Notes under the pieces: model-generated
Databases searched by the model: none
Told to the model about the DNA's origin: nothing
Seen by the model: only the letters and a program-made list of their open reading frames with translations
Source: Phyllobacterium myrsinacearum
Lineage (GTDB): Bacteria > Pseudomonadota > Alphaproteobacteria > Rhizobiales > Rhizobiaceae
DNA: 64,000 bases
Direction: 5' to 3'
Assembly (NCBI RefSeq): GCF_014138285.1
Contig: NZ_JACGXN010000016.1
Location: 54,188 to 118,187 of the forward strand
Part shown: positions 8,566 through 17,449 of the stretch, piece after piece
How positions within the stretch are numbered: position 1 is the first letter of the stretch
Layout: every line of letters begins with the position of its first letter
Made by a program: the position numbers and the translations under genes

Positions 8566-9148
8566 AATCTACCTTCATGGATATCTCGCCGAATTCGGCA
8601 AAGTGCACGAAATGGAAGTGCAAACGGCTGCCGAAGCTGTGCGTGCTCTCGGGGTCTGTATTCCTGGCTTCTTTGAGCGTCTCAGAGAAGGCTCCTACAA
8701 CATTGTCGTCGGAAAGAAGCGCTCAAGCGGTCGTTCTCTCTCAGAAGACGACCTCGGCGAAATCACGCTCGGACGCCAAGATCTGCACATCATGCCGGCA
8801 ATTGCTGGTCGCAAACGCGGCGGTTTGCTGAAGGCCATTCTGGGCGTTGTGCTCGTTGGTGCTGCCATCTTCGGCGGTCTTGCTGCTGGCGGCCTTGGCG
8901 CTTCTTTTCTGGGAACGTCCTTCACCTACGGCAATGTCGCCATGTTCGGCGCAGCGCTCGCTCTTGCCGGCGTTTCTCAGCTCCTGGCTCCTTCCGACAA
9001 GAAGGATGACAAGGACGATTCTTCTTTCACCACATCCGGTCCCGGCAACACCTACGAGCAGGGCGGGGCCATTCCCCTTGTTTACGGCGAAGTGGTTACA
9101 GGCGGGATCATGGTCTCCGCCGGCGTTGATATCGAGAAGCTCAAATGA
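8558..9148 (+). CDS. Tail assembly protein, gpI-like
   Basis: A 196-residue protein beginning MRKIYLHGYLAEFGKVHEM. It has a ubiquitin-like N-terminal domain typical of phage tail protein I, then a glycine-rich hydrophobic stretch (LLKAILGVVLVGAAIFGG, then AMFGAALALAGVSQLL) and an ending GGAIPLVYGEVVTGGIMVSAGVD. ATG 8558 overlaps the K-like gene by eight bases and its own stop overlaps the J-like start. In lambda, gpI acts with K and L to build the tip on which J and H assemble and is not found in the finished tail. Confidence 0.85.
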   Translation: MRKIYLHGYLAEFGKVHEMEVQTAAEAVRALGVCIPGFFERLREGSYNIVVGKKRSSGRSLSEDDLGEITLGRQDLHIMPAIAGRKRGGLLKAILGVVLVGAAIFGGLAAGGLGASFLGTSFTYGNVAMFGAALALAGVSQLLAPSDKKDDKDDSSFTTSGPGNTYEQGGAIPLVYGEVVTGGIMVSAGVDIEKLK

Positions 9149-12100
9149 ATGCACATGTGAACGTCCGGAACATTTTCGGCAGCAAGAGCGGCGGTGGCGG
9201 CGGCGGAAAGAAGGGCGGCGGTTCTTCTGACGCCAAGAACACCCTGCAGTCGAAAGCACGCGCACGTCTTGTCGAAGTCTATTCGGAAGGTCCGTGCGAA
9301 GGTCTCGTCGACGGTCTGAAATCGATCTATTTCGATCAGACAGCCGTGACCGCGCCAAACGGCGAACAGAACATGAAGGGAATCACTTTCGAGGAGCGCA
9401 AAGGCACTCCCGATCAGACCCACGTGACCGGATCTCCCTATGTCGAGACACCCGAACAGGTAGAAGCCCAGGTCACGTTCAACAACGGTCCCATCGTCCG
9501 AACCATTGTCGAAGAAAACGCCGATGCCGTGCGCGTGATCGTGCGCATCCCTTCGTTGTTCCGGCAGACAGACGAGGGCATGAAGACCAACAGTGTATCG
9601 TATGCAGTCGATGTTCGACCGTTTGATGGCGCCTGGACTGAAAAGGTCGTCAACAAGATCGAGAAAGAGAAGACGATCTCGGCCTATCAGATCGCTCACC
9701 GGATCGATCTGCCAATCAACGGCTCTCCATGGGATATCCGTGTTCGTCGCATCACTCCCGACAGTGATGATGAAAAGATCCAGAATGAAACCTGGTTTGA
9801 CAGCTACGTTGTTCTGGTCGAGGGCAAGTTCACCTATCCGAACTCAGCCTTTGTGTTTATGGATATTGATGCTGAGCTTTTCGGCTCGAGCATCCCCGCG
9901 CGCTCCTATCACGTTCGTGGCCTGAAAGTTAATGTCCCTTCGAACTATGACCCGATCACACGCACCTACGCTGGCGTGTGGAACGGCACATTCAAGATTG
10001 CCTGGACCTCAAATCCGGCCTGGGTGTTCTACGATCTTCTGATCAACGACCGATATGGTTTGGGTGAGTTCATCGATCCCAATGGTATTGATAAGTGGGG
10101 TCTTTACCAGATCGCTCGCTATTGCGACGAAAATGTCTTCAGCGGATACAAGACCGCTCAAGGCGTTAAGATCATGGGGCCGCGCTACCAGTTCAATGGC
10201 GTGATCAACTCGCGTAAGGAAGCCTTCGAGGTTCTTCGCGACGTTGCGGCTACCTTCCGCGGCATGAGCTTCTGGAACGTCAACCAGATCTTTGCCGTTG
10301 CCGACCTTCCATCCGATCCACAGAAGCTTGTCTCGCCTGCCAACGTTATCAATGGTGACTTTACTTATTCTGGCACTGCTATTTCGGCGCGTCACTCCGT
10401 CGCCATCGTCAATTGGAATGACCCGAACGATTTCTACCGCCCTGCTACCGAAGTCGTCATTAACGACGAAATGCTCAAGAAGTATGGCTGGAAGGAAACC
10501 AAGTATCAGGCGACCGGCTGCACCAATCGCGGTCAGGCACATCGCATCGGCCGCTGGATCCTCGATGTCGAGCAGAACGAAACCGAGACGGTCAATTACG
10601 AGTGCTCATTCGACCATATCGACGTGCGTCCATTTGATATCATCGCGATTGCAGATCCGCGTAAGGCCGCCTATCGCAACGGTGGGCGTTTGGCAGGCGT
10701 GGATATCTCCGGAACAAAAATCACCTTTGACGCGCCCTTCCAGTTTATCGCCGGCGAGACCCATTATCTATCGGCTGTGCTTCCGGACGGCAATGTCGTC
10801 ACCAAGCAGGTCGGCGCTTGGACCGAAGTAACCGATGGTCATGCCCTCGGCGCAACGCTAACCACTCCATTTTCACCGCTGCCGATCGTTGGAGCCATGT
10901 GGGCCATCGCATCGGCATCCGCACGTCCGCGTCAGTATCGCGTCCTCAATATTGAGGAGAGCGACAAGAACAAGTTCAAGATCACGGCGCTGTTCCATGA
11001 TCCCAATAAATACGCACGTGTCGAGGACGAGACGCTTCTCGAGCCGATCCGTTATACTCGTCCGCCGAATTCGATCAAAGCACCGACGAACCTTAAGGCA
11101 CAGCAATCACGTTCTTATGAGAATGGCGCGCCGAAGAACCGTATCTTGTTCGGCTGGACGCCGGCTGATGACTTCATGGCAACGCGCTACCGCGTGTATG
11201 CCTCGACGCCTGACGGCAAGATTGATTTTGGGGAAACAGCGCAGACCTCGATCGATGTCGATAATGTTGTCGATGGTCTCTACATCTTCGCCGTTGAGGC
11301 GCTCGGCTATAACGGGCTGCGCTCTCAGCCGGCAGTGCTTGAATTCCATGCGGAAGGCTTCGGCGCATCCGAAATGCCAAGCATCGAGAACCTCGTGCTT
11401 GCCAACGGCGTATCGGGCACATTCCCAGGATCTCGTGTTGAGCTAACCTGGGACAACAAGTTCCCAGGCTCGACCGCTGCAAACAATCCATTCTTCCTGC
11501 GCAATAACGTCAAGGTCTATGACGCGACCAAGACGCCTGAAGCCCTTTTGCGCAATGAAGTGGTGCTTGTTCCGAGCTACACCTACGACATCGACAAGAA
11601 CATGGCTGACACATCAGCGCTTGGCCGCATCCCTGCGCGCCGGCTGCGCTTCGAAGTAACTGTCTCCGATGTGTTCGAACGCACTTCGTTGCCAAAGACG
11701 ATCACTGTCGAGAATCCTGCGCCTGGCGTTGCCGTCGTGCAGGTTCAGGCGGGCTTTGCCCAGATCTATGTCTCTTGGCAGCCCAATTTTGATCTGGACT
11801 ACGCAGGCACCGCGGTCTGGCTCGAGAAGAATAGTGGCTACAATCCGCAGGAGACTGAGCCAAAGTTCTCCGGTCGCGGTGGTGCTTATGTCTTCAAGAC
11901 CGACGAGACCGTGCCGTTTTATGTCCGTGTCGGTCACTACGACAGCTTCTCGCGCATTCCCGAAAACGTCTCCAGCGAATTCATGATTACGCCGCTGTCA
12001 CTTGACCTGGATACAGAACCGCCAGCGGTGCCGTCTGGCCTCACGCTGACTTCCAGGGTCGATACCGTAGAGGGCGTCGCTCAGCGCGTCCTTCTGCAGG

Positions 12101-13698
12101 CTACCTGGAATGCTGCCGAAGAAAAAGACTTTGCCTACTACGATGTTCGCATCCGTGAAGGACAGGGTAACTACGTCTCCATGACAACGGCCGAAAACCG
12201 CTATGAGTGGTCGGTCAAGCCTGAGACGGAATATACCGTGACCGTGCGCGGCGTTGATATGCTCGGCAATCAGTCCACCTATGCTGGGACGGCAACGCAT
12301 AAGACGATCGAGTGTGACGAAATTGCTGACCTGATTAACGGCGGAAGCACATCGATCAATCCGGGCAAGATTCGTATTTCCGGAAACACCTATCTTTCCG
12401 ACTGGCGCAAAGGCGGCGATGAAACCAGAATCGATGGCGGTGAGCTTTCGGCAAATACGGTGCGAGCAAATACGCTTGAGATCGGGCTTCGAAATCTGGT
12501 GTTCGAAGGACTCACATTCGAACATAACAAGCCAGCCGCCAATCAGGTTTCATGGACATCCGGTGTCATCCGATATCCGGGTGACGATGGCAATATTGCT
12601 TCGCGAACCGTTGTCGCTGGAATTGCAACCTGGACTTCAGGATCGCTTTATTTGATCTGGCTGAAAGGCGCGACCGAAATCACCACGACTACGGTTGTTG
12701 CAACAGCCTACGCCTCAAATGCGGTTGTGCTTGCGGTCTATCGGGGAAACACGGACCTCGTCACCGATGCCGGCAAGACGATCATTGACGGTTCGAACAT
12801 CAAGACTGGCACGATCGACGCTCAGCAGATTAAAGCCAAGGCAATTAAATCAGATTTGATTGATGCGGGAGCGATCAATACGGGTCATTTGCAGTCTGGT
12901 TCCATTACAGCAGAGACACTTGCTGTCGGCACTGGCGGTAACTGGCTGGACAATTCCGACATGTCAGCTGGTCTGGCAAACTGGGTTAAGATTGATGGCA
13001 CGGGAGGTGTAGCTTCGGTTTTATCCATTCGAACCGATACGTATGCGCCTGTAGGTGGAGCCCTTGAAGTTGTCGTTGCAAACGGCGTCACTGACAGCAC
13101 TTATTACACTGACGTCTATGCCGCGAATGTCGATGGATCCATAAGGGATTTCCCGGTCGAGCCAGGTCAGAAATATGAGTTCTCGGTCTATGCCTTGAAC
13201 CATCGATCCACTGCGCAGATTTACATGCAGTTCAAGGATGCTGATAACAATCACATCGCTTACGCTGCAAGTTCGGTCTTTCCGAGCGACGACATTAATC
13301 CACTTAAAAACCTCGCCAATTACAAGCGAGTATTCGTGATAGCGACAGCACCCGCCGGCGCTGTTCGAATGACAGTGCGTCTTCGTAAGGGAGCGACCCT
13401 TACGAGCACGTCGAGCTACATGTGGATGACGCGTGCCAAGCTCGCAAAAGCGGAAGTAAATCAGACCGGTCCTTCACCATGGGCCGTCGGCGGATCGACC
13501 AAAATCGGCGCTGGTCATATCGAGACCAGCTCTCTGTCGGCGATCAGCGCAAACCTTGGCGCAATCACTGCAGGCTCTCTCAATATCAACAACCGCTTCA
13601 TAGTGGATGGCGCCGGTAACACGACGATCCGTTCCGCCACCTCTGGCGCTCGTCTGGAAATGACGAGTTCTTACATCCTGATGGTGGATGGCACATAA
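9145..13698 (+). CDS. Central tail tip/host specificity protein, gpJ-like
   Basis: A 1517-residue protein starting with a glycine-rich linker (KSGGGGGGKKGGGSSD), then the conserved J core (SKARARLVEVYSEGPCEGLVDG). Fibronectin type III-like repeats occupy about residues 640-1055, followed by a repeat-rich stalk with ISGNTYLSDWRKGGDETRIDGG and GTIDAQQIKAKAIKSDLIDAG. The C-terminus (TTIRSATSGARLEMTSSYILM) probably forms the trimeric tip. J is the hub that contacts the host receptor in lambda. One copy of the dispersed palindrome is embedded in the stalk coding sequence at 12846-12863. Overlaps neighbours at both ends by 1-4 bases. Confidence 0.92.
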   Translation: MNAHVNVRNIFGSKSGGGGGGKKGGGSSDAKNTLQSKARARLVEVYSEGPCEGLVDGLKSIYFDQTAVTAPNGEQNMKGITFEERKGTPDQTHVTGSPYVETPEQVEAQVTFNNGPIVRTIVEENADAVRVIVRIPSLFRQTDEGMKTNSVSYAVDVRPFDGAWTEKVVNKIEKEKTISAYQIAHRIDLPINGSPWDIRVRRITPDSDDEKIQNETWFDSYVVLVEGKFTYPNSAFVFMDIDAELFGSSIPARSYHVRGLKVNVPSNYDPITRTYAGVWNGTFKIAWTSNPAWVFYDLLINDRYGLGEFIDPNGIDKWGLYQIARYCDENVFSGYKTAQGVKIMGPRYQFNGVINSRKEAFEVLRDVAATFRGMSFWNVNQIFAVADLPSDPQKLVSPANVINGDFTYSGTAISARHSVAIVNWNDPNDFYRPATEVVINDEMLKKYGWKETKYQATGCTNRGQAHRIGRWILDVEQNETETVNYECSFDHIDVRPFDIIAIADPRKAAYRNGGRLAGVDISGTKITFDAPFQFIAGETHYLSAVLPDGNVVTKQVGAWTEVTDGHALGATLTTPFSPLPIVGAMWAIASASARPRQYRVLNIEESDKNKFKITALFHDPNKYARVEDETLLEPIRYTRPPNSIKAPTNLKAQQSRSYENGAPKNRILFGWTPADDFMATRYRVYASTPDGKIDFGETAQTSIDVDNVVDGLYIFAVEALGYNGLRSQPAVLEFHAEGFGASEMPSIENLVLANGVSGTFPGSRVELTWDNKFPGSTAANNPFFLRNNVKVYDATKTPEALLRNEVVLVPSYTYDIDKNMADTSALGRIPARRLRFEVTVSDVFERTSLPKTITVENPAPGVAVVQVQAGFAQIYVSWQPNFDLDYAGTAVWLEKNSGYNPQETEPKFSGRGGAYVFKTDETVPFYVRVGHYDSFSRIPENVSSEFMITPLSLDLDTEPPAVPSGLTLTSRVDTVEGVAQRVLLQATWNAAEEKDFAYYDVRIREGQGNYVSMTTAENRYEWSVKPETEYTVTVRGVDMLGNQSTYAGTATHKTIECDEIADLINGGSTSINPGKIRISGNTYLSDWRKGGDETRIDGGELSANTVRANTLEIGLRNLVFEGLTFEHNKPAANQVSWTSGVIRYPGDDGNIASRTVVAGIATWTSGSLYLIWLKGATEITTTTVVATAYASNAVVLAVYRGNTDLVTDAGKTIIDGSNIKTGTIDAQQIKAKAIKSDLIDAGAINTGHLQSGSITAETLAVGTGGNWLDNSDMSAGLANWVKIDGTGGVASVLSIRTDTYAPVGGALEVVVANGVTDSTYYTDVYAANVDGSIRDFPVEPGQKYEFSVYALNHRSTAQIYMQFKDADNNHIAYAASSVFPSDDINPLKNLANYKRVFVIATAPAGAVRMTVRLRKGATLTSTSSYMWMTRAKLAKAEVNQTGPSPWAVGGSTKIGAGHIETSSLSAISANLGAITAGSLNINNRFIVDGAGNTTIRSATSGARLEMTSSYILMVDGT
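12846..12863. promoter_or_regulatory. Dispersed palindrome inside the J-like gene
   Basis: TAAATCAGATTTGATTGA has both half-sites in exact consensus form but lies in codons for AIKSDLIDA. There is no nearby promoter, so it could be a chance match in repeat-like coding sequence or a silencer-type site. Confidence 0.45.
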
Positions 13699-14063
13699 TG
13701 ACCAACCGTTTGATTTTTGGCAATTTTAACGGCGAACAGGTGCTTAGAATATCAAGACCTGGTTTCGATGTTTTGGGCAATCTAACCGACGAACAGCTCG
13801 CGTTCGATAGTCGATGGTATTACACCGGCCGCGTCTGGTTAAAGGGTGTCGCAAATATAGGCGCTGGTCCATACACCATCGATTTTGGACGCACATTCCA
13901 AAAACTGCCGATGGTCGAGATTTTCTACACCGTCTCGGGATCGCCTTATTACAGGCAGGGTTCGTTCGACCAGTATTCGTTCACCAACTACAACATGACC
14001 CTTCGGTTCACGGCGAGTAATGCCCAAAACAAGAACGTCTATTATTTTGTCATGGAGTCGTAG
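13698..14063 (+). CDS. Tail-tip accessory protein, RISRPG paralogue 1
   Basis: A 121-residue protein with N-terminal RLIFGNFNGEQVLRISRPG, then LTDEQLAFDSRW, followed by predicted beta strands rich in Y and F. The ATG shares one base with the end of the J-like gene. The same N-terminal pattern (LxRISRPGxxVL...D.L.FD) recurs in the next two genes, so this is the first of three tandem paralogues. Small beta-rich proteins directly after J are commonly tail-tip or fibre decorations. The function is not known; receptor contact is inference from position. Confidence 0.7.
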   Translation: MTNRLIFGNFNGEQVLRISRPGFDVLGNLTDEQLAFDSRWYYTGRVWLKGVANIGAGPYTIDFGRTFQKLPMVEIFYTVSGSPYYRQGSFDQYSFTNYNMTLRFTASNAQNKNVYYFVMES

Positions 14064-14065
14064 AG

Positions 14066-14428
14066 ATGGCTCCAAGAATTATTCTAGGCGATGCCGGGGC
14101 AGGGCAGATTTTCAGGATATCGAGGCCTGGCAAGAATGTATTGAACGCAAGTCAAGACGATCTCATGTTCGATGGCTACAATCCAATGTTGCAGATGGTG
14201 CACAGGGGTGTGGTTCGCATTCCTGTCGCCAAGGGTTCTTACGTCGAAGTAAACACCATTGATCAAGGTTATTGGCCGCTCATTCATCTAGCGGGTGGGT
14301 GGGCTTACACCGTTGGTATCCACTACCTTTCGAACAGCACCTTCCGAATTGGATATTTCGATGACTCGTTTGTATCTGGATCTCCTGTCGCTGTGAGCTA
14401 CATCGTCACAAATCAGAGGTTTGGCTAA
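14066..14428 (+). CDS. Tail-tip accessory protein, RISRPG paralogue 2
   Basis: A 120-residue protein (MAPRIILGDAGAGQIFRISRPG...) that keeps the RISRPGKNVL element and the following QDDLMFDGYN of its upstream paralogue. The C-terminal half differs (AGGWAYTVGIHYLSNSTF). It starts two bases after the first paralogue ends, with a purine-rich GTAGAG before the ATG, and its stop abuts the third paralogue. A conserved N-terminal anchor with a variable beta-rich end is what one expects from proteins docking to a common site while presenting different surfaces. No enzymatic motif is visible. Confidence 0.7.
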   Translation: MAPRIILGDAGAGQIFRISRPGKNVLNASQDDLMFDGYNPMLQMVHRGVVRIPVAKGSYVEVNTIDQGYWPLIHLAGGWAYTVGIHYLSNSTFRIGYFDDSFVSGSPVAVSYIVTNQRFG

Positions 14429-14878
14429 ATGAGCAATCGTCTCTTGATGCGACCTGACCTCGTTCGAGTATCTCGAGCCGGAACTGACGTTTACACGGCA
14501 GGATGGGATAATCTTCTCTTCACGACAGAGAGGTCGGTGCAGCATTTTTTCTTGGAAGGGCTCGTTAACCTTCCAAACGGAAACGGCAGTAACACTCAGT
14601 CAGGAACGACAGAGATTTTCTTCGGAAAAACCTTTCCGACGGCGCCGTGGTTTTACCTCCAGGTTGGCAACTATTTTCCCAATAGCTTTTGCTACATAGG
14701 CGCCATCGGCAACTATAACGGATCCAATAATACAAGCTGGTGGGCAACTGTTGGATACCCGGACCCGCTAATTGGGTGGGGTGGTGACAGACTTCCGATC
14801 AGCTGGTTTGTCGAAAGAAATGCCGTTCCGTCAGGGCCGGTAAGATACAGAATTTTGGATTTGGATCTGGAAAATTAA
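14429..14878 (+). CDS. Tail-tip accessory protein, RISRPG paralogue 3
   Basis: A 149-residue protein (MSNRLLMRPDLVRVSRAGTDVY...). The N-terminal element is degenerate (RVSRAGTDVYTAGWDNLLF) but aligns with the two preceding proteins. The remainder is longer and rich in aromatic residues, asparagine and glycine (NYFPNSFCYIGAIGNYNG), like carbohydrate-facing loops. It starts immediately after the stop of paralogue 2. Role unproven; likely a structural or receptor-binding accessory of the tail tip. Confidence 0.7.
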   Translation: MSNRLLMRPDLVRVSRAGTDVYTAGWDNLLFTTERSVQHFFLEGLVNLPNGNGSNTQSGTTEIFFGKTFPTAPWFYLQVGNYFPNSFCYIGAIGNYNGSNNTSWWATVGYPDPLIGWGGDRLPISWFVERNAVPSGPVRYRILDLDLEN

Positions 14879-14887
14879 GGAGTCGAA

Positions 14888-15385
14888 ATGATCGTCCAGC
14901 ACACTGACGAAGGTTTTATCACCAACATCATGTTCGACCCTGTTCCTGACGAGATCGTTCAGGCAATGACGAACAAGAATATCAAATTCATCAACATCAA
15001 GGGCACTCCGCTACCCCCTGAACAGTTGTTACATCCCATCAGCGGCGAAATGGTGGTTGATGAACTGGGAGAGCCCATCTTTCAGTCGCCTGGACTACGT
15101 GACGTGATCATAGACCTATCGCACGATTATGTCTTTGACGGTGCAATCACCCCTCGGCCCATTTTCGAAGCCCCGGATATAATTCACATCAAAGCCGATG
15201 GCGTGGACATGCAGGTCGTCGAGAACCTACCTGAAGGCGCAACACTGATCGTTGATGGGAAGATTCACATGCTTGAAGGAACGTCGTTGACGATCTCGTC
15301 GGACATGCCTGCTCAATACGATATCCTCATTCAAAAATTTCCGTATCTCGATCGAACAATTAGGGTGGTCGCCGATGCTGCTTAA
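14888..15385 (+). CDS. Tail-associated protein of unknown function
   Basis: A 165-residue acidic protein (MIVQHTDEGFITNIMFDPVP...) with a ribosome site AAGGAG just before ATG 14888. The N-terminal half has the repeated-strand look of small phage tail accessory proteins. The C-terminal half (EGATLIVDGKIHMLEGTSLTISSD) looks like a short beta domain. It overlaps the next gene by 11 bases. I do not recognise a family. Position between tip proteins and a chaperone-like gene suggests a structural or assembly role. Confidence 0.6.
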   Translation: MIVQHTDEGFITNIMFDPVPDEIVQAMTNKNIKFINIKGTPLPPEQLLHPISGEMVVDELGEPIFQSPGLRDVIIDLSHDYVFDGAITPRPIFEAPDIIHIKADGVDMQVVENLPEGATLIVDGKIHMLEGTSLTISSDMPAQYDILIQKFPYLDRTIRVVADAA

Positions 15386-15809
15386 ACTTACCAAGGATTT
15401 GCCCGAACTAAGGAAATCCGCAAATGCAACAATCGATACGGAAGCCGAAGCTTTACGCTTGACGTTCATCACGCCTGGCGACGGGCAGGCGATGGCTTAT
15501 CAGCAGAAAAAGCTCGAGGCGGAAGCGTATCTTGCCAACACCTTGATCTCGCCGGCTGAGGTTCCGCATATCGCCTTTGAGGCCGAGGCTGCCGGAGTAT
15601 CGTTGATGGAGCAGTCAATGCTCGTGGTGACGATGTTTCATGAATGGCAACAGATTTCGGCGTTGATTGAAAAAGCGCGTCTGTCGGCCAAGAGTCGGGT
15701 TGGTCAAGCTGCGGATCCCCAAGCAATCGAAACGGCCGCTCAAGTTGATTGGTCCGAGGTATTAGGACTTGCAAATCGTTCTGCGGTTGTGGATAATGTA
15801 AGTCAATAA
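15375..15809 (+). CDS. Possible tail-fibre assembly chaperone
   Basis: A 144-residue mostly helical protein (MLLKLTKDLPELRKSANATID...) with the run EAEAYLANTLISPAEVPHIAFEAEAAG and a C-terminal helix around MFHEWQQISALIEKARLSAK. Helical proteins of this size that begin with an N-terminal AxINxAxExE-like segment act as fibre chaperones in many phages (DUF4376-like), which is a weak match here. It overlaps the preceding gene. The last codons are contained in palindrome copy 5, so its 3' end is under dual constraint. Confidence 0.5.
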   Translation: MLLKLTKDLPELRKSANATIDTEAEALRLTFITPGDGQAMAYQQKKLEAEAYLANTLISPAEVPHIAFEAEAAGVSLMEQSMLVVTMFHEWQQISALIEKARLSAKSRVGQAADPQAIETAAQVDWSEVLGLANRSAVVDNVSQ

Positions 15810-15816
15810 TGATTTA
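15799..15816. promoter_or_regulatory. Dispersed operator palindrome, copy 5
   Basis: TAAGTCAATAATGATTTA spans the stop codon of the chaperone-like gene. A GATAAT -10-like hexamer (15792-15797) sits immediately upstream, and the lysis genes follow. Confidence 0.75.
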
Positions 15817-15837
15817 CTTTATTTCTAGGAGCCTAGT

Positions 15838-16173
15838 ATGTCTGGTCAAGTTGAAGGCTTCAGGATTACGCCGGCGAGGGTTGCGTTCTTCCTATCCCTC
15901 GTCGCCGCCGTCAGCGTCTTCAAGCCGATCTATACCTATCTCAGCGACCAGATCGTTCATGAGACTGTTCAGGACAATAGGATCACCAAGACCGAACAGG
16001 ATGTCGCCAGCTTTCGTGGCGACGTGAAAGAGCTCAAGGGCTCGATTGACGGGCTCAAAGACCAAGTCGTTCGCCTAACCATCGTGCTCGAAGGCCAAGA
16101 TCGCAAGAAGGCGCTTCTTACGTTGCCTGCACAGCAATTCCAGTCCCCGCGAGACATCGCAAATATTGAATAG
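15838..16173 (+). CDS. Membrane-anchored coiled-coil protein of the lysis cassette
   Basis: A 111-residue protein with one N-terminal membrane segment (RVAFFLSLVAAVSVFKPIYTYL, about residues 14-35). A charged coiled coil follows (FRGDVKELKGSIDGLKDQVVRLTIVLEG). It has TAGGAG before ATG 15838 and stands directly ahead of the endolysin. This topology fits a lysis regulator, pinholin partner or haemolysin-XhlA-like protein. It could equally be a second spanin-like anchor. Function is inferred from topology and neighbours only. Confidence 0.55.
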   Translation: MSGQVEGFRITPARVAFFLSLVAAVSVFKPIYTYLSDQIVHETVQDNRITKTEQDVASFRGDVKELKGSIDGLKDQVVRLTIVLEGQDRKKALLTLPAQQFQSPRDIANIE

Positions 16174-16185
16174 GAGTAATCCTTT

Positions 16186-16701
16186 ATGACTGCATTCCAG
16201 AGTTCTGGTCCTACGTGGATCGACATCGCAGCTCGCTACATTGGCGAGCGCGAAATCAAAGGCCCCAAGCACAATTCAAAAATCCTAGAGTGGTGGGAAA
16301 AGATGAAGGCGCCTTATCGCGACGATGAGACCGCCTGGTGCGGCGCATTTGTCGGCGGTGTTTTGGTTGAGGCCGGCCTTCCCGCCTATCCCAAAGGAGC
16401 AGGGGCTCGCAACTGGCTCGAATACGGCACACCGCTGAGTCAACCGGCCGTTGGTTGCATCGTCGTCTTTTGGCGCGGATCGAAGTCGGGTTGGTCCGGC
16501 CATGTTGGCTTCGTCGTCGGCAAGGATCAGGCAGGCAATCTGATGGTTCTGGGCGGCAATCAGGGCGACATGGTATCGATCAAGCCTTTCGGCAAGGATC
16601 GCATTCTCGGCTATCGCTGGCCTTCGATCGCTCCGGTTGCAAGCCGATATGTTCTGCCGGTTCTGCGTTCCGATGGACGCCTTAGCACCGACGAAGCCTA
16701 A
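16186..16701 (+). CDS. Endolysin, TIGR02594/CHAP-like amidase
   Basis: A 171-residue protein matching the TIGR02594 family of cysteine-type peptidoglycan hydrolases. It has WIDIAARYIGEREIKGPKHNSKI at the N-terminus, catalytic TAWCGAFV (Cys near residue 47), the histidine in GWSGHVGFV and the polar NQGDMVSI. There is no signal peptide or membrane segment, so release would need a holin. It lies inside a compact lysis cassette with membrane proteins on both sides and spanin-like genes behind. GGAG precedes the ATG at 16186. Confidence 0.85.
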   Translation: MTAFQSSGPTWIDIAARYIGEREIKGPKHNSKILEWWEKMKAPYRDDETAWCGAFVGGVLVEAGLPAYPKGAGARNWLEYGTPLSQPAVGCIVVFWRGSKSGWSGHVGFVVGKDQAGNLMVLGGNQGDMVSIKPFGKDRILGYRWPSIAPVASRYVLPVLRSDGRLSTDEA

Positions 16702-16705
16702 TTAG

Positions 16706-16723
16706 TCAATCAGGATTGATTTA
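16706..16723. promoter_or_regulatory. Dispersed operator palindrome, copy 6, doubling as ribosome site
   Basis: TCAATCAGGATTGATTTA. The four central bases, usually AT-rich, are GGAT here, making AGGA nine bases before ATG 16725. The element seems to serve as both DNA site and Shine-Dalgarno. Confidence 0.7.
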
Positions 16724-16724
16724 C

Positions 16725-17189
16725 ATGTCCGAAGTCAAAGACCACATCGCTGAGTTGATCGAGGCATACCGCGTCAACAAGAAGCTCATCGCCTACGGCA
16801 TTTCTGCGACGCAGGCTTTGATCGATGGCGTCAAAGTTGAGGCCAACAATGTCGATGAGGAAACGGCAATGGAACTGTTCGAGGTCGATTACCTCGAGGT
16901 TCCAGGTTTTGACGATCTGCCGGCCGAGCTTCATTCTCAGTTGTTCGCCATCGGCGTGATCGTCGGCACGACACGCGCTGCCTTGATGCTGCAATCAGCC
17001 TTGCGCGAATTTGCACCGCGCAAGACGCAACACATCACCGGCATCATGGAACTTGATAATTACACCGACTGCGCATCGCTGGTTTCCCGCGGCAAGACCG
17101 AAGAGTTGATCGAAATGGTCAATCTGAAGTTCGCGGATCTGTGCAAACGCCTCGATGCTAAGTTCCCAACCTTCCGGACGCTCGAATGA
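16725..17189 (+). CDS. Unknown protein in lysis cassette
   Basis: A 154-residue, mainly helical, soluble protein (MSEVKDHIAELIEAYRVNKKLIAYG...). ATG 16725 is chosen over TTG 16716 because the palindrome supplies AGGA at the right distance. The segment ELHSQLFAIGVIVGTTRAALMLQ is hydrophobic but interrupted by charges. It overlaps the following small membrane protein by four bases. I do not recognise a family. Its place between endolysin and holin candidate suggests a lysis-timing or late-stage role, but nothing in the sequence proves it. Confidence 0.55.
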   Translation: MSEVKDHIAELIEAYRVNKKLIAYGISATQALIDGVKVEANNVDEETAMELFEVDYLEVPGFDDLPAELHSQLFAIGVIVGTTRAALMLQSALREFAPRKTQHITGIMELDNYTDCASLVSRGKTEELIEMVNLKFADLCKRLDAKFPTFRTLE

Positions 17190-17449
17190 GCCAAGGTCTT
17201 CCTCCAAAGACATCCCGGACATTCACCAAGCGGATGCTGATTGCTAACGTGATCCTGTGTTGGGCTGAGATTTTCTTTGGCACCTATATGGGCGCGACTG
17301 AAGGTGTGATCGTTGCCGCATTCGGTCTGATCGGCATCTGCTTCTCGGCCTATATGGGCGTCGGGCACTTCGACTTCCGTAGGGCGACTGATTTCATCAC
17401 ATCAATGACGAATGCTTCGCAATCCGACGAAGTGGAGCCGAAGGAATGA
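17186..17449 (+). CDS. Holin candidate, two membrane segments
   Basis: An 87-residue protein with two hydrophobic stretches, about residues 17-35 (RMLIANVILCWAEIFFGTY) and 38-58 (TEGVIVAAFGLIGICFSAYMG), a basic N-terminus and an acidic tail. Two transmembrane helices in under 100 residues within a lysis cassette is the class II holin layout. It overlaps both neighbours by four bases. An alternative is an antiholin or simple membrane accessory. Confidence 0.6.
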   Translation: MSQGLPPKTSRTFTKRMLIANVILCWAEIFFGTYMGATEGVIVAAFGLIGICFSAYMGVGHFDFRRATDFITSMTNASQSDEVEPKE

